A stretch of 39,637 nt of DNA from Halieaceae bacterium UBA4438 (GTDB lineage Bacteria; Pseudomonadota; Gammaproteobacteria; Pseudomonadales; Halieaceae). The translations under genes were made by a program, and so were the position numbers. Location of the stretch: the NCBI GenBank assembly GCA_002390485.1, contig DGPO01000132.1:22119-61755 (forward strand), in the 5' to 3' direction. Below are positions 16,604 to 26,332 of the stretch, one piece after another (the stretch's first letter is position 1; each line of letters starts with the position of its first letter). The notes below the pieces were generated by a model. It searched no databases. It saw nothing but the letters and a program-made list of their open reading frames with translations, and was not told where the DNA came from.

Positions 16604-17439
16604 TGCAAACCCCCTGCGCGATCAAAGCTTGGAATACTAAAGAGCGACTCCCAGTGCATCCATATAGCCACCGCCTCGCCCACAATGTCGCGCTCGGGGA
16701 CCTGGCCCCAGACCCGACTGTCGGAGCTGTTATCACGATTATCACCCATCATGAAGTAATGACCAGGTCGGACAACGACCGAAAAATCGCGAGCCGGGCG
16801 CATCTGATCGACCTGAAAGAGGTGCGACCGTTCGCTTCGTGGCTCTTCAAGCCCCACCTGTATTCGCCGGGTGCCCGGGATCTCAGCCAGCCACTCGCGC
16901 GGGACATCAACGCCATTCACTGATAAACGCTTGTTGCGGTACTGAATACGATCCCCCGGAATGCCAATCACGCGTTTAATGTAGTACTGCTTATTGGCGT
17001 GGGGCGGATAGAAGACCATTACATCGCCACGGTCTGGCGATCCCATACTCCAGACTTTGGTGCGGGTCACGGGTAAGCGCAACCCATAATTAAACTTGTT
17101 CACCAAGATGTAATCACCGACCTGCAGCGTAGGCACCATCGACGACGAGGGAATTTGAAACGGCTCATACAGAAACGAGCGGAGCACCAAGACGAAGGCT
17201 AGAACCGGGAAAAATGACTTGGCATATTCGACAGCAAGCGGTTCCGAGGCTTCTCGAATCGCAGCTTCAGTAAATAACTTTTCGTCCACCGAACCGTGTT
17301 TGGACCAATGGGGGTGTTGACGTTGAAGCCCCGACAAACGCTCTGAACGCTGACTCGCGAAAAACAGTGCATCTACAAGCCAAATCGCCCCACTTAACCC
17401 AACGATAACCGTGAGAATAAGCGGTAAATCAATATTCAC
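16600..17439 (-). CDS. lepB: Signal peptidase I
   Basis: This 279-residue inner-membrane protease removes signal peptides from secreted proteins. Two transmembrane segments lie at about residues 5-27 and 75-91. The Ser/Lys dyad is Ser100 (PSSSMVPTL) and Lys155 (YYIKRVIGIPGD). The GDNRDNSSDSR motif follows. The GTG start at 17439 has GAGGA seven bases upstream. It lies 24 bases below lepA and overlaps DUF4845 by 4 bases. Confidence 0.97.
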   Translation of the reverse strand: MNIDLPLILTVIVGLSGAIWLVDALFFASQRSERLSGLQRQHPHWSKHGSVDEKLFTEAAIREASEPLAVEYAKSFFPVLAFVLVLRSFLYEPFQIPSSSMVPTLQVGDYILVNKFNYGLRLPVTRTKVWSMGSPDRGDVMVFYPPHANKQYYIKRVIGIPGDRIQYRNKRLSVNGVDVPREWLAEIPGTRRIQVGLEEPRSERSHLFQVDQMRPARDFSVVVRPGHYFMMGDNRDNSSDSRVWGQVPERDIVGEAVAIWMHWESLFSIPSFDRAGGLH

Positions 17440-17463
17440 TGAAACATCCTCTCAAGCGATTGC

Positions 17464-19260
17464 CTAATCGACCTGAAGCACCGCTAAGAATGCGGTTTGT
17501 GGAATCTCAACATTTCCCACTTGCTTCATGCGCTTTTTACCTGCCTTTTGTTTCTCGAGCAGTTTTTTCTTACGCGTCACATCGCCACCATAACACTTTG
17601 CCGTGACGTTTTTTCGCAGCGCTTTGACGGTCTGTCTTGCCACAATCTTCCCGCCAACAGCCGCCTGAATCGCCACATCGAACATTTGACGTGGAATGAG
17701 CTCTTTCATTTTCTCTGTCAGTACGCGACCGCGACCTTGGACGTGGTCTCGGTGAACAATAATCGACAGGGCATCAACTCTGTCACCGTTAATTAATACG
17801 TCTAATCGCGCCAGAGGTGCGGCTTCGAATCGATCAAAGCCGTAGTCCAGCGATGCATAGCCTCGGCTGGCAGACTTTAGACGATCGAAAAAGTCTAAAA
17901 CCACCTCGGCCATGGGAATATCGTAAACAACCTGCACCTGTTGACCCAAGAATTGGAGATCAACTTGGCTGCCCCGCTTCTCTACGCAAAGGGTAATCAC
18001 CGCACCGAGATAGTCCTGCGGTGTGAGAATTGTGCAGCGAGCGATGGGTTCTCTCATGCTCTCTATATCGCCTAATTCTGGCAGTTTTGAGGGGTTATCA
18101 ACATTGACGACATCACCCGTTTTCTTGACCACCTCGTAAATTACAGTGGGCGCAGTCGTGATTAGATCAAGATCGTATTCCCGCTCTAACCGCTCCTGAA
18201 TAATCTCCATGTGGAGCATGCCTAAAAAGCCGCACCGAAACCCAAAACCCAATGCATCCGAGCTCTCCGGCTCGTAAAACAGCGACGCATCATTGAGGGT
18301 CAGCTTTCCAAGTGCGTCTCGAAAATCTTCGTAGTCGTCGGAGTTAATCGTAAAAATACCGGCATAAACTTGCGGTTTGACCTCTTTAAAGCCGGGCAGC
18401 GCTGCTGTCTCTGGTGCACCCGAGGCAATCAGCGTGTCGCCCACAGGCGCGCCTTTAATATCTTTAATCCCCGCGACAATGAAACCCACCTCGCCTGCGC
18501 GCAGCGTATCCGTGACCGTACGCCGTGGCGTAAAAACACCGATCATGTCTGCTTGATGTGCCTTTCCTGTGGATTTCACGACAAATTTATCGCGCTTTTT
18601 CAAGGTTCCATGCTGAACACGGACTAACGACACCACGCCAAGATAGTTGTCAAACCACGAGTCGATAATCAACGCTTGAAGCGGCTTATCGCGATCGCCT
18701 ACGGGCGGCGGAATGTGCTCGACCAGGTACTCAAGGGCTTCCTCGATACCCAACCCCGTTTTAGCGCTGACGGGCACCGCCTCACTGGCCTCAATACCGA
18801 TAATCTCTTCGATCTCATTCTTTACACGGTCTGGCTCTGCCTGCGGAAGGTCCATTTTGTTCAGTATGGGCAACACCTCAAGGCCCTGCTCGATCGCGGT
18901 ATAGCAGTTGGCCACGGACTGCGCCTCTACGCCTTGTCCTGCATCGACGACCAACAGCGCACCCTCGCAGGCCGCCAAAGAGCGAGACACTTCGTATGAA
19001 AAGTCGACGTGCCCCGGCGTATCAATAAAGTTGAGTTGATAGACTGCGCCCGACCGTGACGTGTAATTCAACGTCACACTTTGCGCTTTGATGGTGATAC
19101 CGCGCTCGCGCTCAATGTCCATGGAGTCGAGTACTTGCGCCGCCATATCTCGATCAGCAAGGCCACCGCAATGCTGAATAAAGCGATCAGCGAGCGTCGA
19201 CTTGCCGTGATCGATGTGCGCGATAATCGAGAAATTTCGAATGTGACTTAGATCAGTCAC
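17464..19260 (-). CDS. lepA: Elongation factor 4 (LepA), ribosome back-translocating GTPase
   Basis: This 598-residue translational GTPase has G1 [10 protein letters not shown]3 DTPGH and G4 NKMDLP, then domain II and two EF-G-like domains. The LepA-specific C-terminal domain carries [18 protein letters not shown]. The GTG start at 19260 has AGGGAG just upstream and gives the normal [16 protein letters not shown]-terminus. It precedes lepB by 24 bases, the usual operon. A 91-base gap separates it from mucD and may hold its own promoter. Confidence 0.98.
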   Translation of the reverse strand: MTDLSHIRNFSIIAHIDHGKSTLADRFIQHCGGLADRDMAAQVLDSMDIERERGITIKAQSVTLNYTSRSGAVYQLNFIDTPGHVDFSYEVSRSLAACEGALLVVDAGQGVEAQSVANCYTAIEQGLEVLPILNKMDLPQAEPDRVKNEIEEIIGIEASEAVPVSAKTGLGIEEALEYLVEHIPPPVGDRDKPLQALIIDSWFDNYLGVVSLVRVQHGTLKKRDKFVVKSTGKAHQADMIGVFTPRRTVTDTLRAGEVGFIVAGIKDIKGAPVGDTLIASGAPETAALPGFKEVKPQVYAGIFTINSDDYEDFRDALGKLTLNDASLFYEPESSDALGFGFRCGFLGMLHMEIIQERLEREYDLDLITTAPTVIYEVVKKTGDVVNVDNPSKLPELGDIESMREPIARCTILTPQDYLGAVITLCVEKRGSQVDLQFLGQQVQVVYDIPMAEVVLDFFDRLKSASRGYASLDYGFDRFEAAPLARLDVLINGDRVDALSIIVHRDHVQGRGRVLTEKMKELIPRQMFDVAIQAAVGGKIVARQTVKALRKNVTAKCYGGDVTRKKKLLEKQKAGKKRMKQVGNVEIPQTAFLAVLQVD

Positions 19261-19313
19261 TGGGACTCCCTATGTTTGGATGAGGGAACCGAGCAGCGCC
19301 CCCGAGCGCGCGA

Positions 19314-19343
19314 AGTGTAGCGCACGCCCGCTCGCTCTGACCA
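19314..19343 (-). promoter_or_regulatory. Possible sigma-70 promoter for lepA
   Basis: On the minus strand, TGGTCA and TACACT are separated by 18 bases, upstream of lepA and just after the mucD stop. The -35 matches consensus at four of six bases and the -10 at four of six. This is weak evidence, and readthrough from mucD would also serve. Confidence 0.3.
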
Positions 19344-19351
19344 CTCGCAGC

Positions 19352-20743
19352 CTAGTCATTTTCCGGTACTTTGATACCAATAAACTGTGGTGAACCTTGC
19401 CGAATGAGACGAAGCGACACAGAGTCGCCAGGCTTAATTTGCTCGATGGCCGACTCCATGTCTGCAAGACGACTGATCGGTGTGCGACCAAAGCGTGTCA
19501 AAATATCGCCTGCCCGAACGCCAGATTCATCAGCCGCTGATTCGTCGTCTACTTTTGTGACGAGCACGCCACCGCGAAGGTCTGATGGATTCTCATCCGT
19601 TTCCTGCAGTTCGCGAACCACCATACCGAGGGCTTGGAGCGTGCCTGGCTCGCTCGCACTGGCGACGACACGAGCAACTTCGTTAGCCTCCAAAGCGCCG
19701 ATTTCGACCCTGACCGAGCGCTCTTTGCCCTCTCTGATCACGCTGACCGGCACTTTTGAGCCCGGGGCAATTAGCCCGATCACGTGCGGGAGGTCGGCCG
19801 AGACCTCTATTTGCTCGCCGTCGACCTCAACAATGATATCGCCCGATTCAATACCTGCGCGTTCTGCGGGTGAATCCTTGCCAACCTGCGCCACAAGAGC
19901 ACCTCGGGGCCGGTCGAGATCAAACGACTCTGCCAAGGTCCGGTCAACATTTTGAATGCTCACGCCCAACCAACCTCGAACCACTTCACCATTGACCTCA
20001 AGCTGCTCAATAATGTTCTTCACCACCTTTGCCGGAATTGCAAATGAAAGCCCAATAGATCCGCCGGAACGCGTAAAAATCTGCGAGTTGACGCCGACAA
20101 CCTCGCCCTGAAGGTTGAACAGCGGCCCTCCAGAATTACCTGGGTTAATCGCAACGTCGGTCTGTATGAACGGCACGTAATTCTCGCCTCGCTCTGTTGG
20201 TAGACTCCGTCCTTTCGCACTCACGATGCCTGCGGTAACCGAATAGTCGAGACCGAAAGGTGACCCTATGGCCAAGACCCACTCGCCGACTTTAAGCTCG
20301 CTTGACTTGCCCAATTGTAAAAACGGTAAATCGTTAGCATCGACCTGCAGCAGCGCGAGGTCTGAACGTTGATCTGTACCAATCACGGTTGCATCGAACT
20401 CACGCCGATCCGACAGCCTTACGATCACTTCATCTGCCTGCGCCACAACGTGGTGATTAGTCACAATGTAGCCCTCCTTTGAAATGATAAAACCAGAACC
20501 CGTTCCACCCCCTCTAGGCGCCTGAGGTTCGCGGTCTTGGAAGAATCGTCGTAACGCGTCAGGTAATTGCTCTAACTCTTCGAGCTGCTCACGTGCCGCA
20601 GGTGATGGCGCCTTCGCTTGAGCAATAATTTTAACGACTGCGGGCGATGTTTCTTCGACGATTGTTGCAAAGTCTGGGAGAGAGGCGTTGGCAATCTGGC
20701 TTGCTGCCAAAAGGATCAAGCCAAGGGTAACTCTTATGATCAT
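19352..20743 (-). CDS. mucD: Periplasmic serine protease of the DegP/DegQ/MucD (HtrA) family
   Basis: This 463-residue protein has a signal peptide (about residues 1-20, ending ANA-S). The trypsin-like domain has triad His98 (TNHHVV), Asp128 (SDLAL) and Ser204 (NPGNSGGP). Two PDZ domains follow, at about 255-345 and 365-460. It degrades misfolded envelope proteins. Placement after rpoE-rseA-rseB-rseC matches mucD of Pseudomonas, where it dampens the AlgU stress response. The ATG has GAGGA eight bases upstream. A 76-base gap separates it from rseC. Confidence 0.95.
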   Translation of the reverse strand: MIIRVTLGLILLAASQIANASLPDFATIVEETSPAVVKIIAQAKAPSPAAREQLEELEQLPDALRRFFQDREPQAPRGGGTGSGFIISKEGYIVTNHHVVAQADEVIVRLSDRREFDATVIGTDQRSDLALLQVDANDLPFLQLGKSSELKVGEWVLAIGSPFGLDYSVTAGIVSAKGRSLPTERGENYVPFIQTDVAINPGNSGGPLFNLQGEVVGVNSQIFTRSGGSIGLSFAIPAKVVKNIIEQLEVNGEVVRGWLGVSIQNVDRTLAESFDLDRPRGALVAQVGKDSPAERAGIESGDIIVEVDGEQIEVSADLPHVIGLIAPGSKVPVSVIREGKERSVRVEIGALEANEVARVVASASEPGTLQALGMVVRELQETDENPSDLRGGVLVTKVDDESAADESGVRAGDILTRFGRTPISRLADMESAIEQIKPGDSVSLRLIRQGSPQFIGIKVPEND

Positions 20744-20819
20744 TCATCTAATCCTCAGTGTATGTACTGTATTTTTGAGTATTCTGACGGGACCCAGAAC
20801 TGCAGCTGAACCGAGTCTT

Positions 20820-21314
20820 TTACTGCTCTGCCGCGTGCGCCGCAGTGACAGTGATCGGCGACGTTTCAGTGAAACGCTCCACAATGCGCTCGAGCTGGGG
20901 CTCGACACTTCCGAACAGCCCCATGGACGTCAACCACCGCAGGGCGCCAAACGCCAAACCCAAGCCTGCAAAGAAACTCACGGCCGCCAGAAGGTCACTG
21001 CCCGTGCCTGCAAAAAAAGCAAGCAACGTACCGACAGCCAGCGGACCGCCGTACAACAGTAACGCTCCCTGCGCCAAAGTGGCGCGCGGGATCGAAATTT
21101 CAACCTTGTCATTAATTGCACATTCTCCGGCATTCAATGCGCGGGAACCTCTAGCGCGGACAAGTCCTTTATCGCGGGTCAATGCGCCTGCCAATGTTCG
21201 GTGGCCACACCCAGAGCGTGCAGCGCAAGAACCACAGGCAGAGCTTCGCATCGTCTCGACCCAAGCACCGTCTGCTTCGAGTGCAACAACACGACCTTCC
21301 TCGAAAATATTCAC
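20820..21314 (-). CDS. rseC: RseC/MucC family positive regulator of sigma-E
   Basis: This 164-residue inner-membrane protein has an N-terminal cytosolic domain with clustered Cys27, Cys30 and Cys36 (ACGSCAARSGCGH), typical of RseC. Two transmembrane helices follow, at about residues 80-105 and 108-132. RseC is a modest positive modulator of the sigma-E response and is related to the SoxR-reducing system. It overlaps rseB by 4 bases. Confidence 0.92.
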   Translation of the reverse strand: MNIFEEGRVVALEADGAWVETMRSSACGSCAARSGCGHRTLAGALTRDKGLVRARGSRALNAGECAINDKVEISIPRATLAQGALLLYGGPLAVGTLLAFFAGTGSDLLAAVSFFAGLGLAFGALRWLTSMGLFGSVEPQLERIVERFTETSPITVTAAHAAEQ

Positions 21315-22192
21315 TGTGATCCACCGCTAGGCGCCACCCTTACGGCCTCCGCAATTAACCGGGCTGCGGGCAATGGAATCTCGCCAATGACGGTAATCAG
21401 AACCTGATTGCCCGCCACAACGCTGCCGCGGGAGTAGCTAATGGTCGCTCCCTGCCGAACAGCACCCTCCCCGGGCGCCAAACCCTCGGGCAGTGGCTCA
21501 AAGACGACGGTTGCTGAGGCAATGCCGTCACTCATAAACAGGGCACGTTCTTCAAAGCGGCGCGCACGGCTCGCCCTATAGCCCACAGGCAAGCCCACAA
21601 TGTCTAAATAGTCCAATGTGACATCTTGCTGTTCGGTAGCGCTCGTCGCCTCTGCAGGCACAACGTTAATGGCCGCATACTCATGGCGTTCCAGCAAACT
21701 GCCGTCATCACTAATGACCTCGGAACGTAGAACAAGCCCAGATTCGGTGTCTACTGCAAGACGGTACCCCAGTCGCAAGCCATCACGCGGCCGTAATTCG
21801 AGCAGCCCGGTCGGTCGACCGGCGATCATCGGACCCTGCTGAAAATAAAGCGCGTACATCGAGTTCAATTCGCACGCGGAGACGCGAGGCCCACTTGGCG
21901 TCCAGACCGCTTGCACCGCACTTTGAGCTAGAGAGTTCAGGTATTCAAGACGCCCCTGCTCACCACCCGCACTGTGCGCAACCGAAATAAACTCCCGGCC
22001 CGCAGCGTATTCTTTAAGGTACGTCCCCGAGAAGGTAAATCTTTTATGCGATTGCTGGAGCGCCTCCACCACAGCAACAAGCTCTTGCTCAAGGTCGCAT
22101 TCTCTCTCGGGCTGAGCCCATGCCCACATGGGGCCGCAGCCCCATATAACAGCGCCAATCGCAAATGCCTTTATCGGATTAACCAAAGCCAC
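21311..22192 (-). CDS. rseB: RseB/MucB periplasmic sigma-E regulator
   Basis: This 293-residue protein has a signal peptide (cleavage near AWA-Q) and the two-domain RseB layout, starting with a LolA-like fold (RFTFSGTYLKEY). RseB binds the periplasmic part of RseA and protects it from DegS cleavage until lipopolysaccharide or lipoprotein intermediates displace it. It lies 9 bases after rseA and overlaps rseC by 4. It is slightly shorter than Pseudomonas MucB (316 residues). Confidence 0.92.
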   Translation of the reverse strand: MALVNPIKAFAIGAVIWGCGPMWAWAQPERECDLEQELVAVVEALQQSHKRFTFSGTYLKEYAAGREFISVAHSAGGEQGRLEYLNSLAQSAVQAVWTPSGPRVSACELNSMYALYFQQGPMIAGRPTGLLELRPRDGLRLGYRLAVDTESGLVLRSEVISDDGSLLERHEYAAINVVPAEATSATEQQDVTLDYLDIVGLPVGYRASRARRFEERALFMSDGIASATVVFEPLPEGLAPGEGAVRQGATISYSRGSVVAGNQVLITVIGEIPLPAARLIAEAVRVAPSGGSQ

Positions 22193-22201
22193 CTCGGTGT
22201 T

Positions 22202-22837
22202 TTAAGGGGTCGTTCGCGGATCTGTAGAGCGCGAGACAAACGGCGTTATTGAGGCCGCGGTTGCTGTTGAATTGTGAAGTCTCGACAACGATTCAAATCG
22301 CTCGTTAGCCAGTCGATTATAAGCGGTCCTGTTGGGGTAAACATCCTGAGGTCCGCCCTCAGTGACCGGGGTAGTTTGAAGGGTCCTTGCTTGCGGCAAC
22401 GCAGACTCGGCAAAACTGGCTTGAACCGCGCCAGAACCTGGAATTTGAACCACAGCGCCAGGCGCTGTAATCGCGTTAGCCGGCTGACTTTCTAGCAGTA
22501 AGGCCTGCTGCCCACCCAGAACCACAGCGACGGTGACCGAGGCGGCGACCGCCATGGACACTAAAGGATTTGCATACGCCCGCTTCTCGGACACGATCGC
22601 TTCACGAACTGACGCACTCACGTCAATCGAACCGCGAGGCAATGAACTGCCCAACATTGAACTGCGATAAAACTGCTGGCGCTCCCAATAACGCCTCAGC
22701 GCATCCGACTCGCCAACGCCTCGGAGTGATCTCGCTAAGTCAAGATCATTGGCTTCGTCGTCCATCAGGGCAGACAAACTCTCCCGAGCCACCACAGACT
22801 GCTCGTCCCCTTTTTTCACATCGTCGCGTTCGCTCAA
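22202..22837 (-). CDS. rseA: Anti-sigma-E factor RseA/MucA
   Basis: This 211-residue protein has an N-terminal sigma-binding domain (ESLSALMDDEANDLDLARSL, about residues 18-70). One transmembrane helix lies at about 90-112, and a periplasmic tail follows. It holds sigma-E at the membrane until regulated proteolysis by DegS and RseP. Its start overlaps the rpoE stop by 4 bases, which favours balanced synthesis of the two partners. Confidence 0.92.
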   Translation of the reverse strand: MSERDDVKKGDEQSVVARESLSALMDDEANDLDLARSLRGVGESDALRRYWERQQFYRSSMLGSSLPRGSIDVSASVREAIVSEKRAYANPLVSMAVAASVTVAVVLGGQQALLLESQPANAITAPGAVVQIPGSGAVQASFAESALPQARTLQTTPVTEGGPQDVYPNRTAYNRLANERFESLSRLHNSTATAASITPFVSRSTDPRTTP

Positions 22838-23418
22838 CCCAGTTCTCCTTGCATCTGCGATGCCACCTTCTGATCAATGGCCTCTCTTGCCCGAAAAATT
22901 CGAGACCTTACAGTCCCAATTGGACACTCTAAAACTTCAGCTATCTCGTCGTAGCTGAGACCTTCAAATTCTCTGAGCGTTAACGCCGCTTTTAACTCCA
23001 GCGGCAAGACGTCAATCGCTTGAGAGATTACCGCCTCAAGTTGTTGCCCCATAATCACCTCATCCGGCGATTCATTATCTTTTAATCGGCCTGGCACTTC
23101 ATAGGACTCCGAGTCGTCAAGCGCCAAATCTGTCGTCGGTCGACGGCTAAGGGCAACCAGGTGATTTTTAGCTGCATTTGCCGCAATACGATACAACCAA
23201 GTGTAAAACGCACTATCGCCTCGAAATTTTGGCAGCGCCCTGTAGGCTTTGATAAAAGCCTCCTGAGTCACGTCCTCGACTTCTGCTGCATTACTCACAT
23301 AGCGTGACACCAGTTGCGCCACCCTCCCCTGATACTTCAAAACCAAGAGATCAAACGCCCGCGAGTCGCCCTTTTTAGCGCGCTTTACAAGCTTGTCATC
23401 TCCGTCGCTGAGTGCCAC
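22834..23418 (-). CDS. rpoE: Envelope-stress sigma factor RpoE (AlgU)
   Basis: This 194-residue ECF sigma factor has region 2 (FDLLVLKYQGRVAQLVSRYV...QEAFIKAYR) and region 4 (LREFEGLSYDEIAEVLECP, then GTVRSRIFRAREAID). It directs transcription of outer-membrane and periplasmic quality-control genes. The start is GTG at 23418. A sigma-E-type promoter 65 bases upstream indicates positive autoregulation of the rpoE-rseABC operon. Confidence 0.97.
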   Translation of the reverse strand: MALSDGDDKLVKRAKKGDSRAFDLLVLKYQGRVAQLVSRYVSNAAEVEDVTQEAFIKAYRALPKFRGDSAFYTWLYRIAANAAKNHLVALSRRPTTDLALDDSESYEVPGRLKDNESPDEVIMGQQLEAVISQAIDVLPLELKAALTLREFEGLSYDEIAEVLECPIGTVRSRIFRAREAIDQKVASQMQGELG

Positions 23419-23482
23419 TGTACCGCTTCCCGCCTAGCAGATCCGACATCGACCACTTGTGCCCAATCTGTTTTCAGTTGTT

Positions 23483-23510
23483 TAAGACGCTGCGTGATTC
23501 GAAAAGTTCC
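23483..23510 (-). promoter_or_regulatory. Sigma-E-dependent promoter of rpoE
   Basis: On the minus strand, GGAACTT (23504-23510), 15 bases, then GTCTTA (23483-23488). The E. coli sigma-E consensus is about GGAACTT-N15-GTCTAA, so the -35 is perfect and the -10 is near-perfect. The predicted start of transcription, near 23476, gives a leader of roughly 58 bases. Confidence 0.8.
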
Positions 23511-23516
23511 AATTAT

Positions 23517-23546
23517 TTGTCACAATGCAAAGCCAGCAGCCATAAC
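23517..23546 (+). promoter_or_regulatory. Possible sigma-70 promoter of nadB
   Basis: TTGTCA at 23517-23522 and CATAAC at 23541-23546, with an 18-base spacer, lie 32 bases before the nadB ATG. The match is moderate. It abuts the divergent sigma-E promoter, so the two polymerases might compete. Confidence 0.35.
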
Positions 23547-23578
23547 GGCCAGAGTGCCGCAGCTGCAACACGGAGTCC

Positions 23579-25210
23579 ATGGTGCTAGATACACATTTTG
23601 ACGTTCTTATCGTTGGCAGTGGCGCCGCAGGTCTAAGCCTGGCGCTTCAGCTGCCTGCAACGCTAACGATCGGATTGCTCTCCAAGGCAGACCTGAATTC
23701 TGGTTCGACCTCGTGGGCGCAAGGGGGCATGGCCGCGGTTTTGCACGAGCGAGACACCGTGGAGGCCCACGTTGAAGACACGCTCAGCGCGGGCGCAGAC
23801 CTTTGCCATGAGGACGCCGTTCGATTCACGGTCGAGCGAAGCAAGGAGGTTGTTAACTGGCTGATCGATCAGGGCGTCGACTTTGATTTGAGAAACGACC
23901 AACCCGACGATGAATTTCGCGAGTTCCATCTGACGATGGAAGGCGGTCACTCCATTCGTCGGATTCTCCACTCGGCAGATCAAACCGGCAGTGCCATCTC
24001 CAAAGCCCTGAATGCTCAGATCCGTCAGCGCGATAACGTGCAAATCCTGACCGATCGGTGCGTCGTCGACTTAATCACCACTCGCGACGCCGTTAAAGGC
24101 GCCTATGTCCTGAACACCAGTACGGGCACGGTAGAGACGATCAGCGCAAGGACCGTGGCGCTTGCCACAGGTGGTGCAAGTAAAGTCTACCGCTATACCA
24201 GCAACCCAGATGGCGCTACGGGTGACGGCATCGCACTCGCTTGGCGGGCAGGCTGTCGTGTCGCCAACTTAGAGTTCAATCAGTTCCACCCAACCTGCTT
24301 GTACAATCCGACTAACCGCACGTTTTTGCTCACCGAAGCCCTGCGGGGTGAGGGGGCCACTCTACACTTACCTAATGGTGAACGATTCATGCCGCGATTT
24401 GACACGCGGGCGGAGCTGGCCCCTCGCGATGTCGTCGCAAGAGCGATCGACTATGAGATGAAACGATTGGGCCTGGACTGCGTCTACCTTGATATGACGC
24501 ACAAATCGGCTGAGCAAATTCAAGAGCACTTCCCAACGGTTCAAGCGCGTTGTCAGGGCTTGGGAATCGAGATGGCGAGCGAGCGGATACCGGTGGTGCC
24601 AGCTGCGCACTACACCTGTGGTGGTGTCATCGTCGACCAATTCGGTGCAACGGACCTCGCTGGTCTCTACGTCATTGGTGAGACCGCTTGTACCGGCCTA
24701 CATGGCGCGAATCGAATGGCAAGCAACTCGCTCCTCGAATGCTTCGTCTACGCCAAAAGTGCCGCTGAGCACATCGCAAAACATATTCCGTCGAACACCT
24801 CTAGAGCCCTGCCCCAATGGGACGATAGCCGAGTCCGAGTATCGGATGAGGCGGTGGTTATCCAGCATAGCTGGCACGCCCTTCGTCGTCTCATGTGGGA
24901 CTATGTCGGGATCGTCAGGACCAACCGACGGCTCAAACGAGCTGCAAACCACATCTCCGTGCTTGAGCAAGAAGTCGATGACTACTACGCCAGCTTCACG
25001 ATCACGAAAGAGCTTTTGGAGCTGCGGAACCTGACGTTGGTGGCTAAGTTAATGGTGGACTGTGCGCAGCGCAGAAAGGAGTCACGTGGCTTGCACTTCA
25101 ACAGCGACTATCCGCACCTGTTAGCCAAAGGCGAAAACACTGTTTTGATCCCTCGCAACGGTCTCACCACTCACGCAGGACTGCCTGGCTACCACACGAC
25201 TGATGGCTAA
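23579..25210 (+). CDS. nadB: L-aspartate oxidase
   Basis: This 543-residue FAD enzyme oxidises L-aspartate to iminoaspartate, the first step of de novo NAD synthesis. The N-terminal FAD motif GSGAAGLSLAL is followed by STSWAQGGMAAVL and the capping-domain EFNQFHPTCLY and LRGEGATL. CGGVIVDQFG and GLHGANRMASNSLLE are typical of the family. Length is normal. It faces away from rpoE, a neighbour pairing also found in other gammaproteobacteria. Its stop is 3 bases from that of the convergent sdhE. Confidence 0.97.
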   Translation: MVLDTHFDVLIVGSGAAGLSLALQLPATLTIGLLSKADLNSGSTSWAQGGMAAVLHERDTVEAHVEDTLSAGADLCHEDAVRFTVERSKEVVNWLIDQGVDFDLRNDQPDDEFREFHLTMEGGHSIRRILHSADQTGSAISKALNAQIRQRDNVQILTDRCVVDLITTRDAVKGAYVLNTSTGTVETISARTVALATGGASKVYRYTSNPDGATGDGIALAWRAGCRVANLEFNQFHPTCLYNPTNRTFLLTEALRGEGATLHLPNGERFMPRFDTRAELAPRDVVARAIDYEMKRLGLDCVYLDMTHKSAEQIQEHFPTVQARCQGLGIEMASERIPVVPAAHYTCGGVIVDQFGATDLAGLYVIGETACTGLHGANRMASNSLLECFVYAKSAAEHIAKHIPSNTSRALPQWDDSRVRVSDEAVVIQHSWHALRRLMWDYVGIVRTNRRLKRAANHISVLEQEVDDYYASFTITKELLELRNLTLVAKLMVDCAQRRKESRGLHFNSDYPHLLAKGENTVLIPRNGLTTHAGLPGYHTTDG

Positions 25211-25213
25211 TCC

Positions 25214-25471
25214 TTAAGGCTGCGGCGACTGACGTTTGTAAGCCTGAATGGCTGAAACAATCGGGGCCAGGCTTTCGTCAGGCTCAGCACGACCCATAAG
25301 CCACTCAAACATGTCTTGATCAGCCGATGTCATAAGCTCGCGATACAAGGATTTGAGCTCCGCATCCAAAGACGGGTATTGATAAGCAACAAAATCGGCC
25401 AGAAACAGATCGAGCTCGAGTAGTCCGCGCCGACTTGCCCAGCGCATTCTGTTATGGTCAGTGTCATTCAT
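25214..25471 (-). CDS. sdhE: FAD assembly factor SdhE (succinate dehydrogenase assembly)
   Basis: This 85-residue protein helps attach FAD covalently to SdhA. The N-terminal motif RMRWASRRGLLELDL contains the conserved RGxxE, and DQDMFEWLMGR is the typical middle segment. The start is taken at ATG 25471 because MNDTDHNRMRW aligns with E. coli SdhE; six more residues upstream look extraneous. It is divergent from ygfZ across 63 bases, a commonly conserved arrangement. Confidence 0.93.
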   Translation of the reverse strand: MNDTDHNRMRWASRRGLLELDLFLADFVAYQYPSLDAELKSLYRELMTSADQDMFEWLMGRAEPDESLAPIVSAIQAYKRQSPQP

Positions 25472-25534
25472 GCCGGCACAGTACCTCAAAGCTCATTGAG
25501 GTTCGAGCGGCATTTTTTAAAAAGGGTAAAAATC

Positions 25535-26329
25535 GTGAGTGACGCTGTTTTACAATTTTCAGGCCCCGATGTGCGATCGGTTTTGCAAGGGCAAACGACT
25601 AAGAACTTTCAAACACTGCCACTCAATAGCGCTATTGACGGCGCATTCTGCGATCTGAAAGGTCGTGTTATTGCAGATTTTACTGCCGTTATGACCTCGG
25701 ACGAGCGTGCACTGCTGCGAACTGACGCAGGCGTCGCCCAGGCGCTCCAAACACATCTTGGCAAGTACCTGATGTTTTCAAAAACGACCGTAACGCTACT
25801 GACGTGGAACTGTTGGGGGTGCTCACATTCCTCCCCACCGATTGCAAGCGACGACTTGATCGTCGTGCCACGTAGCGCTTCACTTTACGAGGTGTGGTGT
25901 GACAACACTGGCGCACCCGATCATGTGATCACGCAGGACGCATGGCGATACGAGCGATTCTTGCGGGGCGAGGCAAGAATTTGTGAGGCCACCATGCACC
26001 AATTTTTACCTCAGGATTTGAACTACGATCTTCAAGGGATTATTGACTTCGACAAAGGCTGCTATACCGGGCAGGAAATTGTCGCTCGTTTGCACTACCG
26101 AGGCTCTCCCAAACGAAGACTATCGATCATCGCTTTAACGGGGTCCATCACACCCTCAGTTAATGACAAAGTTGTCGATGCCGACACCTCAAAAACGGTC
26201 GGTTCTATCGTGGAGGTGACTCAAACAGAAACGGGATGGTTATGTTTGTCTGAAGTGGTCGTTGATGCCAGAGAGCGCTCACTGCAGGTGAGTGATGTGA
26301 GCGTTGAAATACAAGCTCTGCAGTCTTAG
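25535..26329 (+). CDS. ygfZ: tRNA-modifying / Fe-S maintenance protein YgfZ
   Basis: This 264-residue folate-binding protein is related to the aminomethyltransferase GcvT. It is needed for the activity of certain Fe-S enzymes such as MiaB. The family motif KGCYTGQE is present, followed by IVARLHYRG. The GTG at 25535 is preferred because AAAGGG lies 8 bases upstream and SDAVLQFSGPDVRSVLQGQ is the usual N-terminus. A start at 25454 would overlap sdhE and add 27 unlikely residues. It converges on ung with a 3-base gap. Confidence 0.92.
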   Translation: MSDAVLQFSGPDVRSVLQGQTTKNFQTLPLNSAIDGAFCDLKGRVIADFTAVMTSDERALLRTDAGVAQALQTHLGKYLMFSKTTVTLLTWNCWGCSHSSPPIASDDLIVVPRSASLYEVWCDNTGAPDHVITQDAWRYERFLRGEARICEATMHQFLPQDLNYDLQGIIDFDKGCYTGQEIVARLHYRGSPKRRLSIIALTGSITPSVNDKVVDADTSKTVGSIVEVTQTETGWLCLSEVVVDARERSLQVSDVSVEIQALQS

Positions 26330-26332
26330 TGC

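Noticed and set aside
19371..19955. Long plus-strand open frame of 194 codons
   Set aside because: It is entirely antisense to mucD and its translation is Ser/Pro/Arg-rich low-complexity, as expected of a shadow frame.
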